Part shown: one piece after another, positions 29,420-37,866 of the stretch
How positions within the stretch are numbered: the stretch's first letter is position 1
How the letters are laid out: every line of letters starts with the position of its first letter
Assembly: GCA_005772765.1 (NCBI GenBank)
Contig: SXIR01000075.1
Coordinates: forward strand, 1-45,601
Source of the DNA: Actinomycetota bacterium
GTDB taxonomy: Bacteria > Actinomycetota > Acidimicrobiia > IMCC26256 > PALSA-610
Length of the DNA stretch: 45,601 bases
Reading direction: 5' to 3'
Translations under genes and position numbers: made by a program
Notes under the pieces: model-generated
Seen by the model: only the letters and a program-made list of their open reading frames with translations
Told to the model about the DNA's origin: nothing
Database searches by the model: none

Positions 29420-30871
29420 ATGGCTCTCATCTCCTACGCCGCGCAGCTCACGCGACTGGCCGACGCCGATCCCGACCGTCCGGCGGTCACCGACGAGTTC
29501 CGATCGATCTCGCGTCGCGAACTCGATCGCCTCGCGAATCGAACGGCGCGTGCCTTCGCCGAACTGGGCGTCACCGAGGGCGACCACGTCACGATCACGC
29601 TGCCCAACTCGATCGAGTTCGTCGCCGCAACGGTGGCCTGCTGGAAGATCGGCGCCGTACCGCAGCCGGTGTCGTTCATGGCGCCGGCCCGCGAAGTCCG
29701 TGCGATCGTCGAACTCGCCGAGAGTCGCATCGTCGTCGGCGCCGAGCCCGGCAGCCATGGCGAGCGTCCGTGTCTTCCGCGGGGCTGGGAGCCCGGGCCG
29801 GAGTGTTCCGACGGTTCGCTCCCCGACGCGATCAGCCGACCGTGGAAGGCCATGACGTCCGGCGGGTCGACCGGGCGGCCGAAACTGATCCGTGCAGGCG
29901 ACGCGGGCGAGCTCGACCCCGACGCCAACCCGTCGTTGTTGGTGCGGCGGAACGGGGCAATGATGATGCCGGGACCGCTCTATCACAACGGTCCGTTCGT
30001 CTGGTCGACGACGGCGCTGCTCGCCGGGAGCCACCTCGTGTTGGGCGGGCGTTTCGACGCGGCGACGACCCTTGCGCTCATCGAACGGCACCGTTGCGAT
30101 GTCATGTACATCGTGCCGACGATGATGCATCGCATCTGGCGGTTGCCCGAGGAGACGCGGTCCTCCTACGACGTGTCATCGCTCCTCGTGGTCTGGCACC
30201 TCGCGGCGCCCTGTCCGCCGTGGTTGAAACACGCGTGGATCGAATGGCTCGGCGCGGAGAAGATCTTCGAGTTGTACGCGGGTACCGAGGCGCAGACCGC
30301 CACGATCATCACGGGCAGCGAGTGGCTGGCGCATCGCGGGTCGGTCGGACGCGCGGCGCCCGGGACCCTGAAGATCGTGGGACCCGACGGCGACGAGGTT
30401 GCGACCGGCGAGGTCGGCGAGATCTATCTGCGCAACGCCGATGGCAAGCGGACCTACGAGTACGTCGGCGCAGAGGCCAAGACGTTGCCGGACGGCTGGG
30501 AAAGCCTTGGTGACATGGGTCGACTCGATACCGACGGCTATCTCTACTTGTCGGACCGCAGTGCCGACATGTTGCTCGTCGGCGGATCGAATGTGTATCC
30601 GGCGGAGGTCGAAGCGGCACTCGAAGAGCATCCGAGCGTGCAGAGTGCCGTTGTCATCGGTCTGGACGACGACGATCTCGGGAAGCGTCCGCACGCGTTG
30701 ATCCACGTCGATCGTCGGGTCGATGATGACGAATTGCGCGTGTTCTTGGCGGAGCGGTTGGTGCGATACAAGATTCCCCGCAGCTTCGAGCGGGTCGACC
30801 AACCGCTGCGCGACGACGCCGGCAAAGTCCGCCGCAGCGCACTCGCCGCCGAACGTCAGGTGCGTCGATAG
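29420..30871 (+). CDS. Acyl-CoA synthetase (AMP-binding, bile-acid-CoA-ligase-like)
   Basis: A 483-residue adenylate-forming enzyme. The P-loop TSGGSTGRPK (about 145-154), YAGTEAQ, GDMGRLDTDGYLYLSDRSADM and the hinge NVYPAEVE are visible, and the A10 lysine is in DDAGKVRRSAL. It lacks the usual final Gly of the P-loop (PKL instead of PKG). At under 500 residues it is on the short side, like ligases for bulky carboxylic acids such as bile or steroid side-chain acids; that substrate idea is inferred. The start is ATG 29420. Its last codons form one arm of the terminator shared with the convergent cyclase gene. Confidence 0.85.
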   Translation: MALISYAAQLTRLADADPDRPAVTDEFRSISRRELDRLANRTARAFAELGVTEGDHVTITLPNSIEFVAATVACWKIGAVPQPVSFMAPAREVRAIVELAESRIVVGAEPGSHGERPCLPRGWEPGPECSDGSLPDAISRPWKAMTSGGSTGRPKLIRAGDAGELDPDANPSLLVRRNGAMMMPGPLYHNGPFVWSTTALLAGSHLVLGGRFDAATTLALIERHRCDVMYIVPTMMHRIWRLPEETRSSYDVSSLLVVWHLAAPCPPWLKHAWIEWLGAEKIFELYAGTEAQTATIITGSEWLAHRGSVGRAAPGTLKIVGPDGDEVATGEVGEIYLRNADGKRTYEYVGAEAKTLPDGWESLGDMGRLDTDGYLYLSDRSADMLLVGGSNVYPAEVEAALEEHPSVQSAVVIGLDDDDLGKRPHALIHVDRRVDDDELRVFLAERLVRYKIPRSFERVDQPLRDDAGKVRRSALAAERQVRR

Positions 30872-30902
30872 GACCCGTCTTTCGGACCCTATCGACGCAC
30901 CT
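30858..30902. terminator. Perfect 15-bp bidirectional terminator made of two gene ends
   Basis: AGGTGCGTCGATAGG (30858-30872) and CCTATCGACGCACCT (30888-30902) are perfectly complementary around a 15-base loop. Each arm codes the last residues and the stop of one convergent gene, so both proteins end Val-Arg-Arg before TAG. Confidence 0.85.
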
Positions 30903-31980
30903 CGAACAGGGGCACCGGGTGGGCGAAACCTTTGAGGAGGCGGCGGCCGGCGGAGTCGGTCGGGTGGGTTCCGGCGACGCGGGTCGCGACCTCGTCGGTG
31001 ACGAGGATCTCCCACGGCACCGCGATGTCGGCGACGCGTGACGCGAGGTTCACGACCGGCCCGTAGTAGTCGCCCCCGTGGGCCAACATGTTGCCGTAGG
31101 CGATCCCCGCACGCGGCGTCACCGCGGTGCTCTCGCCAAGCGCCGCGAACATCTCGACCGCGATCGCGCACGCGTCAATCGCATCGATGGTCGTGAACAT
31201 CACCTCGTCGCCGATCAACTTCACGAGCCGGCCACCGTGGTCGTTGACGATGTCGTACGCCTGGCTCTCGAAGCCCACGACGAGGTCGAGGAGCTCACGC
31301 GCGCTCGACGCAGCCGTCAGCGGTGTGAAACCTACGAGGTCGACGAAACCAACCGCCATCGGGACGAGGTCCAACTCGGTCGCGTGCCGACGCGCCACTC
31401 GCGATCGTTCGATGGCCTCGCGCGTGTGTAGACGGAACAAGGCGCCAATGGCGCGACTGACTGCATCGAGCGACGCCGTTGCCAGCTCGCCCTGTCGGGC
31501 CAACTCGAGTTCGCTCGGTTGGTCCGTCTTGATCGGCGTTTCGATGTCGAGCAGGAACAACGAGTTCGCGGCCTCGGCGATGCGCGACAACGACGACCCC
31601 ATGACCCGCACGAAGTGGAGGACCGCGGCGTCGCTGAACAGCGCCCGCGCGTTCACGAACTCGCGAATCAAGTCGAGCGAGTCACTGGACAGCACGGTGG
31701 CGTCGGGTCGAAACCCTGACGCACGAAGCACGCTGCGGAACACCTCGAGTTCGACACCCGACTCCGCGACGGCCTCGTCGATCGTGAGCACCCGACCGCT
31801 CGAAATGATCCGGTCGCTGACCAACGTCTGCATCAGTCCCGACGCATGTGCCGTCGCCAATTCCTCGAGCGAAAAGCCCCGTTCGCCCAGCCAGTCGAGG
31901 AGCGCGAGGCGATCCTCGACCGACGTTGCGATCCGCTCCAGCAGGCCCGCGGCCTCGTAGTCGTCGCGGCTCGGCGTCAT
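30889..31980 (-). CDS. Class III adenylate cyclase with N-terminal regulatory domain
   Basis: A 363-residue soluble cyclase. The catalytic domain (about 205-363) has Asp214 (GFVDLVGFT) and Asp258 (KLIGDEVMF) for metals, Lys254 for adenine, and Asn311/Arg315 (NLASRVAD) for the transition state, so it should be active as a homodimer making cAMP. The N-terminal 200 residues are helical and resemble the regulatory module of the pH-responsive Rv1264-type cyclases. It lies 3 bp from the downstream enoyl-CoA hydratase, which starts on the same strand further upstream, so the two may be one operon. Confidence 0.85.
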   Translation of the reverse strand: MTPSRDDYEAAGLLERIATSVEDRLALLDWLGERGFSLEELATAHASGLMQTLVSDRIISSGRVLTIDEAVAESGVELEVFRSVLRASGFRPDATVLSSDSLDLIREFVNARALFSDAAVLHFVRVMGSSLSRIAEAANSLFLLDIETPIKTDQPSELELARQGELATASLDAVSRAIGALFRLHTREAIERSRVARRHATELDLVPMAVGFVDLVGFTPLTAASSARELLDLVVGFESQAYDIVNDHGGRLVKLIGDEVMFTTIDAIDACAIAVEMFAALGESTAVTPRAGIAYGNMLAHGGDYYGPVVNLASRVADIAVPWEILVTDEVATRVAGTHPTDSAGRRLLKGFAHPVPLFEVRR

Positions 31981-31983
31981 CGT

Positions 31984-32793
31984 TCAGGACCCCGAGAAGT
32001 TCGGCGTCCTGCCCTCCATGAACGCGGCCGCCGCCTCACCGAAGTCGCGACTGCGCAGGCAATCGAGTTGCGCCCGCGCCGCGGCCTCCATCCCTTCCTC
32101 GGTCGAACGGCCCCAGCCTTCGCGGATCGCGCGCTTCGCGCCTCGGATCGCCAACGGCGGGCGCGAACACGCGAGCTGCAAATACTCGTCGATTGCCGAG
32201 TCGAGGTCGTCGCGTGCGACAACCTGATTCGCGATGCCGAGCCGCAACAGGTCGTCGGCGCGCCACTTGTCGCCGCGCAGCATGTGTTCGAGCGCAGCCG
32301 TCGGTCCGATGAGACGAGGGAGCCACACCGTGCCGCCGAGGTCGGGCATCAGGCCCCAGTTCAGCTCGAGCAATCCCATCTGCACGTCGTCGGCGCACAC
32401 TCGCACGTCACACGCCAGCGCCAACTGCATCCCCGCGCCGAACGCGTGTCCTTGGACACGAGCGATGGTCAGAAACGGCGCCTGCTCCAGCCACTCGAAT
32501 CCGGCCTGCAGCGCCCGCACGCCGGCGACGGGGTCGGCGCCGACGATCGACCCACCGTCGCGGTTGTCGTCGCCGCCCGCGTTCGCCGTGAAGTTCGTGA
32601 TGTCGATTCCGGCCGAGAAGCTCCGACCGGTCCCGGCAACGACCACGGCGCGGATGGTGGTGTCGTCGCACAACCGTGCGCCCTCCTCCGCGAGGTGCAA
32701 CCACATCGCTGGGGTCTGGGCGTTGAGCTTGTCGGGGCGGTTCAACGTGACCCGCACGACGGGGCCATCACGTTCGATCGAGATCTCGTCCAT
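31984..32793 (-). CDS. Enoyl-CoA hydratase/isomerase family (crotonase fold)
   Basis: A 269-residue crotonase. RPDKLNAQT near the start, GRSFSAGIDITNF for the CoA pocket, VQGHAFGAGMQLALACD for the oxyanion hole and LELNWGLMPDLGG after it are all typical. The start ATG 32793 is chosen; ATG 32808 would overlap the divergent GNAT gene. An extended loop around residues 72-84 (NAGGDDNRDGGSI) is unusual. It is transcribed toward the adenylate cyclase gene with a 3-bp gap. Confidence 0.85.
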   Translation of the reverse strand: MDEISIERDGPVVRVTLNRPDKLNAQTPAMWLHLAEEGARLCDDTTIRAVVVAGTGRSFSAGIDITNFTANAGGDDNRDGGSIVGADPVAGVRALQAGFEWLEQAPFLTIARVQGHAFGAGMQLALACDVRVCADDVQMGLLELNWGLMPDLGGTVWLPRLIGPTAALEHMLRGDKWRADDLLRLGIANQVVARDDLDSAIDEYLQLACSRPPLAIRGAKRAIREGWGRSTEEGMEAAARAQLDCLRSRDFGEAAAAFMEGRTPNFSGS

Positions 32794-32819
32794 ACCGCAT
32801 GTTCGCATACCCTCGCCGC

Positions 32820-33572
32820 GTGTCACCCGTCGAAGTCCGGAACCTCGACGATCCGGCCGATCACGCCGCGGTCGCCACGCTGCTCGGATCGATCTGGCAC
32901 GACGACGGCACGATCCCAATCGAACCGCACCTTTTCACGGCCGTGGCGCACGGGGGCGGGTACGTCGTTGGCGCGTACGACGTCGACGGCACCCTCCTTG
33001 GTGGTTCGCTCGGGCTGCTCGCTCGGACGGAGCACGAGTGGATGCTGCATTCGCACGTCACCGGAGTGCGCCGAGGCTTCGAGCACCGCGGCATCGGCGC
33101 CGTGATGAAACGGCATCAACGAACGTGGGCGCGATCACGTGAGCTCGCCGCAGTGACCTGGACGTTCGACCCGCTCGTTCGCCGCAACGCGTGGTTCAAC
33201 CTCGCGAAACTCGGCGCAAACATCGTGGGATATCGCGAGCAGTTCTACGGCACCGCGGGCGACGATCTCAATGCGTGCGACGAGACCGATCGCGTGTTCG
33301 TTCGCTGGGACGTCGTGGTCGACTCGGTCAACTCGACCCGGCACGGCGCGATGGTCGTCGACGCCACGGGTGTGCGCTCGCACCGACCGATCGACGCTGA
33401 CGTGCTGAACGTTGCGACGCCGCTCGATGTCATCGGTCTACGACGCAGCGACCCTGTAGCCGCGCTGGAATGGCGGCGAGCAACCCGCGCCGCGTTCCTC
33501 GACGCGTACGCGGCCGGATTCGTTGTGCGCGGCATCGATCGAGACGGCAACTACACCTTGGAGCGTTCATGA
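32820..33572 (+). CDS. GNAT acyltransferase (COG3375-like)
   Basis: About 250 residues from GTG 32820; an ATG at 32799 in frame is possible but would leave only 5 bp to the divergent start. The acyl-CoA pyrophosphate loop is in VRRGFEHRGIGAVMKRHQ, and LVRRNAWFNLAKLGA is typical of the family found beside N-acylamino-acid racemases. Its stop overlaps the start of the enolase-superfamily gene (ATGA, 33569-33572), indicating coupled translation. In Geobacillus a GNAT of this kind succinylates D-amino acids for the racemase. The same role here is inferred. Confidence 0.8.
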   Translation: MSPVEVRNLDDPADHAAVATLLGSIWHDDGTIPIEPHLFTAVAHGGGYVVGAYDVDGTLLGGSLGLLARTEHEWMLHSHVTGVRRGFEHRGIGAVMKRHQRTWARSRELAAVTWTFDPLVRRNAWFNLAKLGANIVGYREQFYGTAGDDLNACDETDRVFVRWDVVVDSVNSTRHGAMVVDATGVRSHRPIDADVLNVATPLDVIGLRRSDPVAALEWRRATRAAFLDAYAAGFVVRGIDRDGNYTLERS

Positions 33573-34705
33573 GCAACGAGCCCGCTGGCGTGATCGAGCT
33601 CATCGAGCTGGTGCGCGTCGAGATTCCGCTCGTTCGCCCGTTCCGCACGAGTTTCGGGACCGACACCGTGCGTGATGCGCTGTTGGTCCACGTCGTGACG
33701 AGCGCGGCCGAAGGCTGGGGAGAGTGCGTTGCCGATCGCGCACCGCTGTATTCGAGCGAGTGGGTCGACGGAGCGGCCGAAGTCATCGAACGCTTTCTCA
33801 TCCCCAGAGTCGTCGACGAACCGCTTGCCGACGTCGAAGCCGTTGGCTCGCGCCTGGCCGACGTCGAAGGTCATCCGATGGCCAAGGGTGCGCTCGAAAT
33901 GGCGCTCCTCGACGCCCAGTTGCGGGCCCAGTCGATGTCATTGGCGGCGTATTTCGGCGCCGAACGCACCCGTGTCGACTGTGGCGTGTCGATTGGGATC
34001 CAGGACGACACCGGCGCGTTGCTCGAACTCGTGGCCGAGTACCTCGATGCCGGGTATCGACGCATCAAGCTGAAGATCGAACCCGACCATGATGTTGCGC
34101 CCGTGCGAGCGGTGCGTGAACACTTCGGTGCCGACGTCGCGCTCCAAGTCGATGCGAACGCCGCGTACACGCGTGCCGATGGCCCAACGCTCGCGGCGCT
34201 CGACCCGTTCGGACTGCTCCTCATCGAACAACCCCTCGCGCCGGATGACATCGTGGGGCACGCCCGCCTTGCGCGCGAAATCCGTACGCCGATCTGTCTC
34301 GACGAGTCGATCACCTCGGCCCGCGGCGCCGCCGACGCGATCGAACTGGGTGCATGTTCGATCGTCAACATCAAGGCCGGTCGAGTGGGCGGTTACCTCG
34401 AGGCTCGCCGAGTGCACGACGTCTGTGTCGCGCGTGGCGTACCCGTCTGGTGCGGTGGAATGCTCGAGACCGGACTCGGCCGCGCCGCGAACGTCGCGCT
34501 GGCTGCGCTCCCAGGCTTCACGCTGCCCGGCGACACGTCGGCGTCGCGCCGTTACTTCGAGCGCGATCTCACCGAGCCGTTCGTGCTGGACGACGGCACG
34601 CTCACCGTCCCACTCGGTCCTGGCATCGGCGTCACTCCGCTCCCAGACGCACTCGCCGACTTCACGACCGCTCGCCGAGTCGTCCACCGCAGATCGGCAC
34701 GCTGA
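33569..34705 (+). CDS. Enolase-superfamily o-succinylbenzoate synthase / N-acylamino-acid racemase
   Basis: 378 residues. The catalytic acids and bases are all present: KLK at Lys167/Lys169, metal ligands Asp195, Glu220 and Asp245, and Lys269 in NIKAGRVGG. This is the MenC/NSAR subgroup, whose members either make o-succinylbenzoate for menaquinone or racemise N-succinylamino acids, some doing both. No other men gene is in the window, while the overlapping GNAT gene favours the racemase route. A desuccinylase that would complete that pathway is not next to it. Confidence 0.85.
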   Translation: MSNEPAGVIELIELVRVEIPLVRPFRTSFGTDTVRDALLVHVVTSAAEGWGECVADRAPLYSSEWVDGAAEVIERFLIPRVVDEPLADVEAVGSRLADVEGHPMAKGALEMALLDAQLRAQSMSLAAYFGAERTRVDCGVSIGIQDDTGALLELVAEYLDAGYRRIKLKIEPDHDVAPVRAVREHFGADVALQVDANAAYTRADGPTLAALDPFGLLLIEQPLAPDDIVGHARLAREIRTPICLDESITSARGAADAIELGACSIVNIKAGRVGGYLEARRVHDVCVARGVPVWCGGMLETGLGRAANVALAALPGFTLPGDTSASRRYFERDLTEPFVLDDGTLTVPLGPGIGVTPLPDALADFTTARRVVHRRSAR

Positions 34706-34718
34706 GCCTCGGAGGCTC
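34704..34718. promoter_or_regulatory. Short perfect dyad at the racemase stop
   Basis: GAGCCTC-G-GAGGCTC overlaps the racemase stop codon. It may be a weak terminator stem or a binding site before the lipoprotein gene. Confidence 0.35.
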
Positions 34719-34775
34719 GTCCGAGCGCCGAACGCGACGAGACTGGTATCCGCTTGCGCGACTACCGTTTCGCTC

Positions 34776-35267
34776 GTGACCCGGACTCGAATCGCACCGA
34801 TCGTCGCGCTGTGCCTCGGGCTCGCCGCATGCGGCGGTGAGAACCAGAACACACCGCCGGACGAAAGCTTGATCGACGCGATCGACAACGAGTTCCCCGA
34901 TCCCAACGCGACGTTGCCGCCAACCACCGTGCCGGTCGCAACCTCCACCACGACGCCGGCCGAACCGTGGACGGGCGACGCACAAGCCGCGATCGCCACA
35001 ATCGAAGACCATCTCGCCGGTGTGCACTCGGGGGCGACCTACACGCCCAGCATCGTCGAGGTCCTGATCGACCCGGCGACAGGAACAGCAACGATTGCAA
35101 CGACGTTGCCGCCGGCCGAGGTCGACACTCCGACCTACGCGTTGGCTGCGTGTACCGATGCCGCGATGGTGGCGTTCATCTCCCCTGCGTCGGTGCGACG
35201 TCTCGAGGTCGCGGCCAGTGACGGGAGCGTCGTCGTCGGCATCAGCCAGGGCGGCGAGTGCGCCTGA
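34776..35267 (+). CDS. Small Thr/Pro-rich lipoprotein
   Basis: 163 residues from GTG 34776. The signal sequence ends in the lipobox LAAC with Cys19, so it should be a membrane-anchored lipoprotein. A Pro/Thr-rich linker (about 45-65) precedes a small domain of about 95 residues with one disulfide-capable pair (ALAACTDAAM and GGECA at the very end). No known family is recognised. It is co-directional with the racemase gene after a 70-bp gap and probably has its own promoter. Confidence 0.7.
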   Translation: MTRTRIAPIVALCLGLAACGGENQNTPPDESLIDAIDNEFPDPNATLPPTTVPVATSTTTPAEPWTGDAQAAIATIEDHLAGVHSGATYTPSIVEVLIDPATGTATIATTLPPAEVDTPTYALAACTDAAMVAFISPASVRRLEVAASDGSVVVGISQGGECA

Positions 35268-35277
35268 GCGCTCAGCG

Positions 35278-35346
35278 CTACTGCCGGACGTACACCTGCG
35301 CCGACAGCACGACCGCCAATGCCACGAGCGCGGTCAGGTACACCAT
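35278..35346 (-). CDS. Possible 22-residue membrane peptide
   Basis: ATG 35346 to TAG 35278-35280 on the minus strand encodes a peptide starting MVYLTALVALAVVLS, a plausible single membrane span. It lies 47 bp after the lipocalin-like gene on the same strand and 10 bp from the lipoprotein stop. No strong ribosome site is seen, so it may be chance. Confidence 0.25.
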   Translation of the reverse strand: MVYLTALVALAVVLSAQVYVRQ

Positions 35347-35393
35347 CGGTATCTGATCGGCACGATGCGGCCCGCGATTGAGCCTTCCGGTCC

Positions 35394-36575
35394 TCAGACG
35401 AACGACGTTGCTCGGGTGAGCCCGTAGCGGGGATGCTCGCCCGTGATCATCGGCTGACAGTTGCCGTAGCCGGTGCCGCCGCCGATCGGGTCGTCGACCA
35501 CGACAAAGGTGTCTCGGAGTTGGTGCAGCTCCTCGAAGATCCCGTCGGCCGTGCAGTCGACGATGCGTTCGCCGTCTTCGTGCAGTGACCCGAGCCACTG
35601 GCCGTGGTGGTGCCCACGAAATCCGAAGTACAGCCCGGCTCCCAAGTGGAATCCGGTGTCGGTCGGCACGTGGAACGTCAGCGGCCGGTCGGTTCCGTCG
35701 GTCATCGTGCAGTGCGCGACGCCGCCGAGCAGGCGACGCGTGCGCGGGTCGTAGTCGAAATCGAGTTCGATGTCGACGAACGGTTCGAAGCGACCGTCGG
35801 GATGTTCGACGCCGCCGATGATCGTCTTGCGCACGATGTTGCCGCCGAAATACGCGTACTGTGGATGCAAGAACAGCCCGTAACGCGACCCGTCGGGCCG
35901 CACGCAGCTGATCGGACTCCAGATCATCGAGAAGTCGACGTGGTCGAGGTACGGGTTCGGCTGTAAGTCGGTCGGTTCGGCGCCGACCCCGTAGCGAACA
36001 CCCCAACTGTGATCGCGAGTACTCACCCACGACACGTCGCTGCCGCCGAACTCGGTGCGTTCGCCGTCGATCTCGACCCAACCCGACGAGGCAATGCCGG
36101 TTTGGTGGTAGCGAATCAACTCGGCACTCACGTGCGAACCCAACGGGTTGCGCATGTGCGTCCGGTCCTCCATGTGACACGGCACGATGCTCTCGAACGT
36201 CCACTCGAACGCGATCGGTTGGGTGGCGTTTGGAGCGAGTCCGAACCGGACCGCTCGCAGCGGTTCGATCACCTCGTAGCTGATCGGGCCAATCACGGTG
36301 CGATCGGTCTCGGGCCACAGCTCGCGGCTTGCTCGCACCGTGATCTGTTCCTTGCCGCGCGACACGCCCGCGTAGGCATCCATCACGTTGCGGTTCGGAT
36401 ACTTACCGAGACCGAATCCGAGCTGGAGGCTCCCATCGATCGCGACAGCCATCGCGCACACCTTCTCGGTGAAGTCGCGGTCGGTGGTACCGACCGTTGC
36501 GAAGGTCTCGGCAACCTGGTGGTGGAAGAGCTCGTCGGCGGGGACGAGCGGCCCGACGGGGTTATTGCCTGCCAT
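35394..36575 (-). CDS. Lipocalin-like protein, paralogue A (DUF7064/7065-type)
   Basis: 393 residues from ATG 36575 (MAGNNPVGPLVPADELFHHQ). It shares its layout with the product at 37867-39033: HQVAET, then DR(D/N)F, then NVMDA or GVMDA, then IGPI..EVIEPL, then TRDHSWGVR or TRDRSWGVR, and a C-terminal GTGYG region. The SWGVR motif and beta-rich pattern recall AttH/CrtC lipocalin-like proteins and the DUF7064/7065 domains that I remember from actinobacteria; the exact family is uncertain. No signal peptide, so cytoplasmic. It may bind or modify a hydrophobic molecule (inference). Confidence 0.65.
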   Translation of the reverse strand: MAGNNPVGPLVPADELFHHQVAETFATVGTTDRDFTEKVCAMAVAIDGSLQLGFGLGKYPNRNVMDAYAGVSRGKEQITVRASRELWPETDRTVIGPISYEVIEPLRAVRFGLAPNATQPIAFEWTFESIVPCHMEDRTHMRNPLGSHVSAELIRYHQTGIASSGWVEIDGERTEFGGSDVSWVSTRDHSWGVRYGVGAEPTDLQPNPYLDHVDFSMIWSPISCVRPDGSRYGLFLHPQYAYFGGNIVRKTIIGGVEHPDGRFEPFVDIELDFDYDPRTRRLLGGVAHCTMTDGTDRPLTFHVPTDTGFHLGAGLYFGFRGHHHGQWLGSLHEDGERIVDCTADGIFEELHQLRDTFVVVDDPIGGGTGYGNCQPMITGEHPRYGLTRATSFV

Positions 36576-36701
36576 GGTCCGATCCTGCCACGCATGGCGT
36601 TGTACCCACACAATCCTTGTGGGGTGAGCCGGTCCCGTCGGGATGCGCCGGACCGAGAATTCGGCATTCACCCAGGCCGACCTCGAGCCGAAAACTTGGG
36701 A

Positions 36702-37253
36702 ATGAGTCATGGGCTGACCAAGACCACCTGGGGGAACGCGACACCGCGACCCGCCGATCCCGATCCGGCGATCCGGCGCAGCCCCGCATGGTCTCGCGTG
36801 CTCCCGGGAGTCATGTTTGCCGCGATCGGCGCAGTGCTGTTCGCAATCGGTATCGCCGACACTCCGGGAGTGATCGCGGTGGCCTTCGTCTGCATCGTCG
36901 GCGGCCTCACTGTCGCCGCGATGCACCTCGCGCTCGACGTCTGCAGCGGATGCTCGCAGCAGATCGACCTCAACGTCGGCAGCGTGGTCGTCGCCGCCGA
37001 ACACACCGAGGCACTGCGCAAAGCCGTCGACGACGGCAACACCCAGACGATTGCGTTCGCGCTCACCGGCGTTCCGCAGAAGAACACCGGACCGCACGCG
37101 ACCGTCGACCTCACGTGGTGCCGGTGCGGTTGGTGCGGCACGATCGGGGCGTCGGTGCACGCGGGCCCGGATGGAACCGCCAAGGTCATCAGCGAACCGA
37201 AGCCCATCGCGAGCCCGCACCTGCACACCCTGGTCGAACGCGCCAAGCTCTGA
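36702..37253 (+). CDS. Two-span membrane protein with zinc-ribbon cysteines
   Basis: 183 residues from ATG 36702. Two hydrophobic spans at about 33-52 and 56-77 are followed by CSGC (81-84) and later WCRCGWC (139-145), which together could form a zinc ribbon on one membrane face. No enzyme signature is seen. It is divergent from lipocalin paralogue A over 126 bp and converges on the Fae-like gene. Function unknown; a membrane-tethered metal or redox sensor is only a guess. Confidence 0.65.
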   Translation: MSHGLTKTTWGNATPRPADPDPAIRRSPAWSRVLPGVMFAAIGAVLFAIGIADTPGVIAVAFVCIVGGLTVAAMHLALDVCSGCSQQIDLNVGSVVVAAEHTEALRKAVDDGNTQTIAFALTGVPQKNTGPHATVDLTWCRCGWCGTIGASVHAGPDGTAKVISEPKPIASPHLHTLVERAKL

Positions 37254-37281
37254 CATCGGCGCGAAGCCAAGACTGGCGGCG

Positions 37282-37797
37282 CTAACCCCGGAGCATTTCG
37301 AAGTGGGGGTTCCAGGGGGTACTGCGCGCCGCGAGGATCGGTTCGATGTGCGGGAGTCCCTGCTCGCCGAACTCCAACGCCATGCGCGTCGCGGCTCGAA
37401 CGTTCAGGTACACCGCTTCGTCATCGAGCGCGGCGGGGTCGATCCAAACCGAGGCGATCAACATGAGTTCGTTGCTCTCGTGCGCGGGGATCACGCCGTC
37501 GGCCACTGCGTCGGCCACTCCCCCGGCGACCCCGGCCTGCGCCGGACCCCAGACGAGTCGATCTTGCGCGGGACTGTCGATCGCGAGTTGGTTGACCAGC
37601 AGCGTCGGTGGCTGCACCGGGAGCCCAGGCTGCACGATCGCAGGAATCGCCACGAACCCGTCGCGGGGGGTGGCCAGCGCGGTGGCCCATGCGGCCGCAA
37701 TCGGTCCGTCGCGGCGACCGAGCACGGTGTTCACCCGAACGACGTCGTCCCCGTCGCCCGCACGCCCCTCGCCGACCTGAATCAACCCGCTCACCAT
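37282..37797 (-). CDS. Formaldehyde-activating enzyme (Fae) homologue lacking the catalytic His
   Basis: 171 residues with the full Fae pattern: VGEGRAGDGDDV (8-19), a Pro-rich QPGLPVQPPTLLVN (56-69), WGPAQAGVAGGVADAVADGVIP (83-104) and the C-terminal AATRMALEF. Fae condenses formaldehyde with tetrahydromethanopterin in methylotrophs and archaea. In Methylobacterium Fae the motif after GDGNEV is AHIDL, with His17 as the proposed general acid/base. Here it is VRVNT, so Arg21 replaces His. The usual KPxTL lysine is Gln. The protein is therefore probably not a classic Fae. It sits between a zinc-ribbon membrane protein and lipocalin paralogue B. No other tetrahydromethanopterin gene is seen. Confidence 0.8.
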   Translation of the reverse strand: MVSGLIQVGEGRAGDGDDVVRVNTVLGRRDGPIAAAWATALATPRDGFVAIPAIVQPGLPVQPPTLLVNQLAIDSPAQDRLVWGPAQAGVAGGVADAVADGVIPAHESNELMLIASVWIDPAALDDEAVYLNVRAATRMALEFGEQGLPHIEPILAARSTPWNPHFEMLRG

Positions 37798-37866
37798 GAC
37801 GCGCGCAACCTAACAAGGTCGGACCCGAACATGCACGAGCGGCCCGTCGCGCCCTACGGTGCGCCG

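Noticed and set aside
36576-37256. Extension of lipocalin paralogue A upstream
   Set aside because: Antisense to the zinc-ribbon protein; alignment with paralogue B supports the start near 36575.
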